The notes under the pieces: generated by a model
What the model was told of the DNA's origin: nothing
The model's database searches: none
What the model saw: the letters and a program-made list of their open reading frames with translations, nothing else
Shown here: in pieces, positions 5,603 through 6,752 of the stretch
How positions within the stretch are numbered: position 1 is the first letter of the stretch
Layout of the letters: the number at the start of each line of letters is the position of its first letter
NCBI GenBank assembly: GCA_022866195.1
Contig: JALHUF010000631.1
Coordinates: 1 to 6,752, forward strand
DNA from: Terriglobia bacterium
Lineage (GTDB): Bacteria; Acidobacteriota; Terriglobia; UBA7540
Direction of reading: 5' to 3'
DNA: 6,752 nt
Program-made: the position numbers and the translations under genes

Positions 5603-6752
5603 ATGGGTGTCCGCAACTGCCGAACACTAAACGAACTGTTTCTCCTGTCCATTGACAGACACCAGAAGACGGACGCTTTTCTCATCAAATCCGGGGCCGG
5701 GTATGGCGGTGTGTCCGCTGGAGAAGCGCTCAGGCAAGTCGCGGCGCTGGCCCGGGCGCTGGAAGGCCTGGGGATCAAGCCCGGCGACCGGCTCGCGATC
5801 ATGGCGGAGAACCGCTGGGAGTGGGCGCTGACGGATTACGCAGCGTTAGGGTTAGGTCTAATCGACGTTCCCATTTATTCCAAGCTGCTCGCGCCCGATG
5901 TTGAACACATCCTGCGTGATTCGGGTTCACGGGGTGCGGTCGTGTCCAGCGTCACGCAGCTCGAGAAGGTGGTGAGCCTTCGCTCCCGGCTGCCGGAAAT
6001 GAAATTCATCCTGGTGATGGATCGCCTCCCGTCCGCTGCCACCGGCGTTCACGACTGGCACGCGGTCGTCGACAACGAGTCGCGACGGTCCCCCGATCCG
6101 GTCGATTCCTTCCGGCGGAGAGCACTGGAGGTGAGGCCGGAAGGGGTGGCGACTCTTCTGTACACCTCCGGAACCACCGGGCAGTACAAGGGGGTTCCCC
6201 TGACCCACGCCAACATTGTTTCGAACGTTTTGGCCTGTCAGGAATTGTTCCCTCTGGGCCCCGGCGATGTGGCGATATCATTCCTGCCCCTCAGTCACAT
6301 TTTGGAGCGGATGCTCGACTACACGTTTTTCTGGCGAGGTGTTTCCATCGGTTACGGCCAGAGCCTGGAAGCGTTGCCGCAGAACCTGGTAGATATCCGG
6401 CCCACGGTGATGGGCGTAGTACCGCGCGTGCTGGAGAAAATCCACGAAAGAGTTGTGGAAGCCGTTCACCAAGCCTCACCGCTGAATCAGCGCCTCTTCC
6501 GCTGGGCCGTCACGGTCTGCCGCCGGCATTTCCCTTACAGGCTCGAGAACCGCACCCCACCCCGCAGTCTGCGCTTGAAACACGCAGTGGCTGATGCATT
6601 GGTCTGCTCGAAGGTGCGGGCGCAGATGGGCGGGCGTCTGGGCATTATTATCTCTGGTGCCGCTCCGCTATCGCGGGAGGTGGCGGAGTTCTTCCACGCT
6701 ATGGGACTCCCCGTGTACGAGGGTTATGGCTTGACGGAGACCGCGCCGGTCA
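5603..6752 (+). CDS. Long-chain fatty acid--CoA ligase (AMP-forming acyl-CoA synthetase), N-terminal part, truncated by the window edge
   Basis: The first 383 codons of an ANL-superfamily acyl-CoA synthetase are present; the C-terminal part lies past 6752. Such enzymes activate a fatty acid with ATP to acyl-AMP, then transfer it to CoA. Visible motifs are GDRLAIMAENRWEW (61-74), the ATP-binding loop YTSGTTGQYKGVPLTHANI (187-205), LPLSHILERM (228-237), which is typical of long-chain (FadD15/FAA-like) members, ISGAAPLS (350-357) and YGLTETAP (375-382) at the adenylation site. The usual Pro of TGxPKG is Tyr here. The ATG at 5603 is the only start after the in-frame stop at 5561-5563 and gives a normal RTLNELF N-terminus, but it has no clear Shine-Dalgarno. 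It diverges from hutU, with no visible functional tie to histidine breakdown. Exact chain-length preference cannot be read from the sequence. Confidence 0.93.
   Translation, partial: MGVRNCRTLNELFLLSIDRHQKTDAFLIKSGAGYGGVSAGEALRQVAALARALEGLGIKPGDRLAIMAENRWEWALTDYAALGLGLIDVPIYSKLLAPDVEHILRDSGSRGAVVSSVTQLEKVVSLRSRLPEMKFILVMDRLPSAATGVHDWHAVVDNESRRSPDPVDSFRRRALEVRPEGVATLLYTSGTTGQYKGVPLTHANIVSNVLACQELFPLGPGDVAISFLPLSHILERMLDYTFFWRGVSIGYGQSLEALPQNLVDIRPTVMGVVPRVLEKIHERVVEAVHQASPLNQRLFRWAVTVCRRHFPYRLENRTPPRSLRLKHAVADALVCSKVRAQMGGRLGIIISGAAPLSREVAEFFHAMGLPVYEGYGLTETAPV

Noticed and set aside
5565..5630. 21-codon open frame overlapping the acyl-CoA synthetase start, possible leader peptide
   Set aside because: There is no Shine-Dalgarno, the ATG falls inside a candidate -10 element, and the peptide shows no feature of an attenuator.

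Overview
The window is GC-rich bacterial chromosome. Gene content and style point to a soil-type Acidobacteriota or a close relative: an animal-like fused formiminotransferase-cyclodeaminase, an Nramp transporter starting around a SLPEVH motif, an FmdB-type zinc ribbon, and short heptamer repeats between genes. This placement is an inference from gene content, not a measured phylogeny.

Layout. Positions 1-282 (minus) hold the N-terminal part of an Nramp/MntH Mn(2+) transporter that runs off the left edge. Positions 392-1927 (minus) encode bifunctional glutamate formimidoyltransferase / formimidoyl-THF cyclodeaminase. Positions 2046-3326 (minus) encode imidazolonepropionase (hutI). A 54-residue FmdB-type zinc-ribbon gene (3385-3549, plus) sits between hutI and urocanate hydratase (hutU, 3624-5345, minus). 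A divergent long-chain acyl-CoA synthetase gene (5603-6752, plus) runs off the right edge.

How the genes work together. HutU, HutI and FTCD catalyse three consecutive stages of histidine breakdown: urocanate to imidazolonepropionate, then N-formimino-glutamate, then glutamate plus 5-formimino-THF, and finally 5,10-methenyl-THF plus ammonia. HutH (histidine to urocanate) is not in the window. The zinc-ribbon gene, on the opposite strand, breaks the run between hutU and hutI, so hutU is probably transcribed separately from hutI-FTCD. The mntH and acyl-CoA synthetase genes have no evident link to histidine catabolism.

The least expected structure is two short arrays of degenerate 7-bp repeats. 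One lies in the hutI-FTCD gap (CAACNAC type). The other lies in the fmdB-hutU gap (AGTGACN type) as two inverted arms that can form a long hairpin. The second array runs into hutU and supplies its last five codons and stop codon. No phage, transposase, CRISPR array, tRNA or rRNA was recognised, and most of the window is ordinary metabolic sequence.
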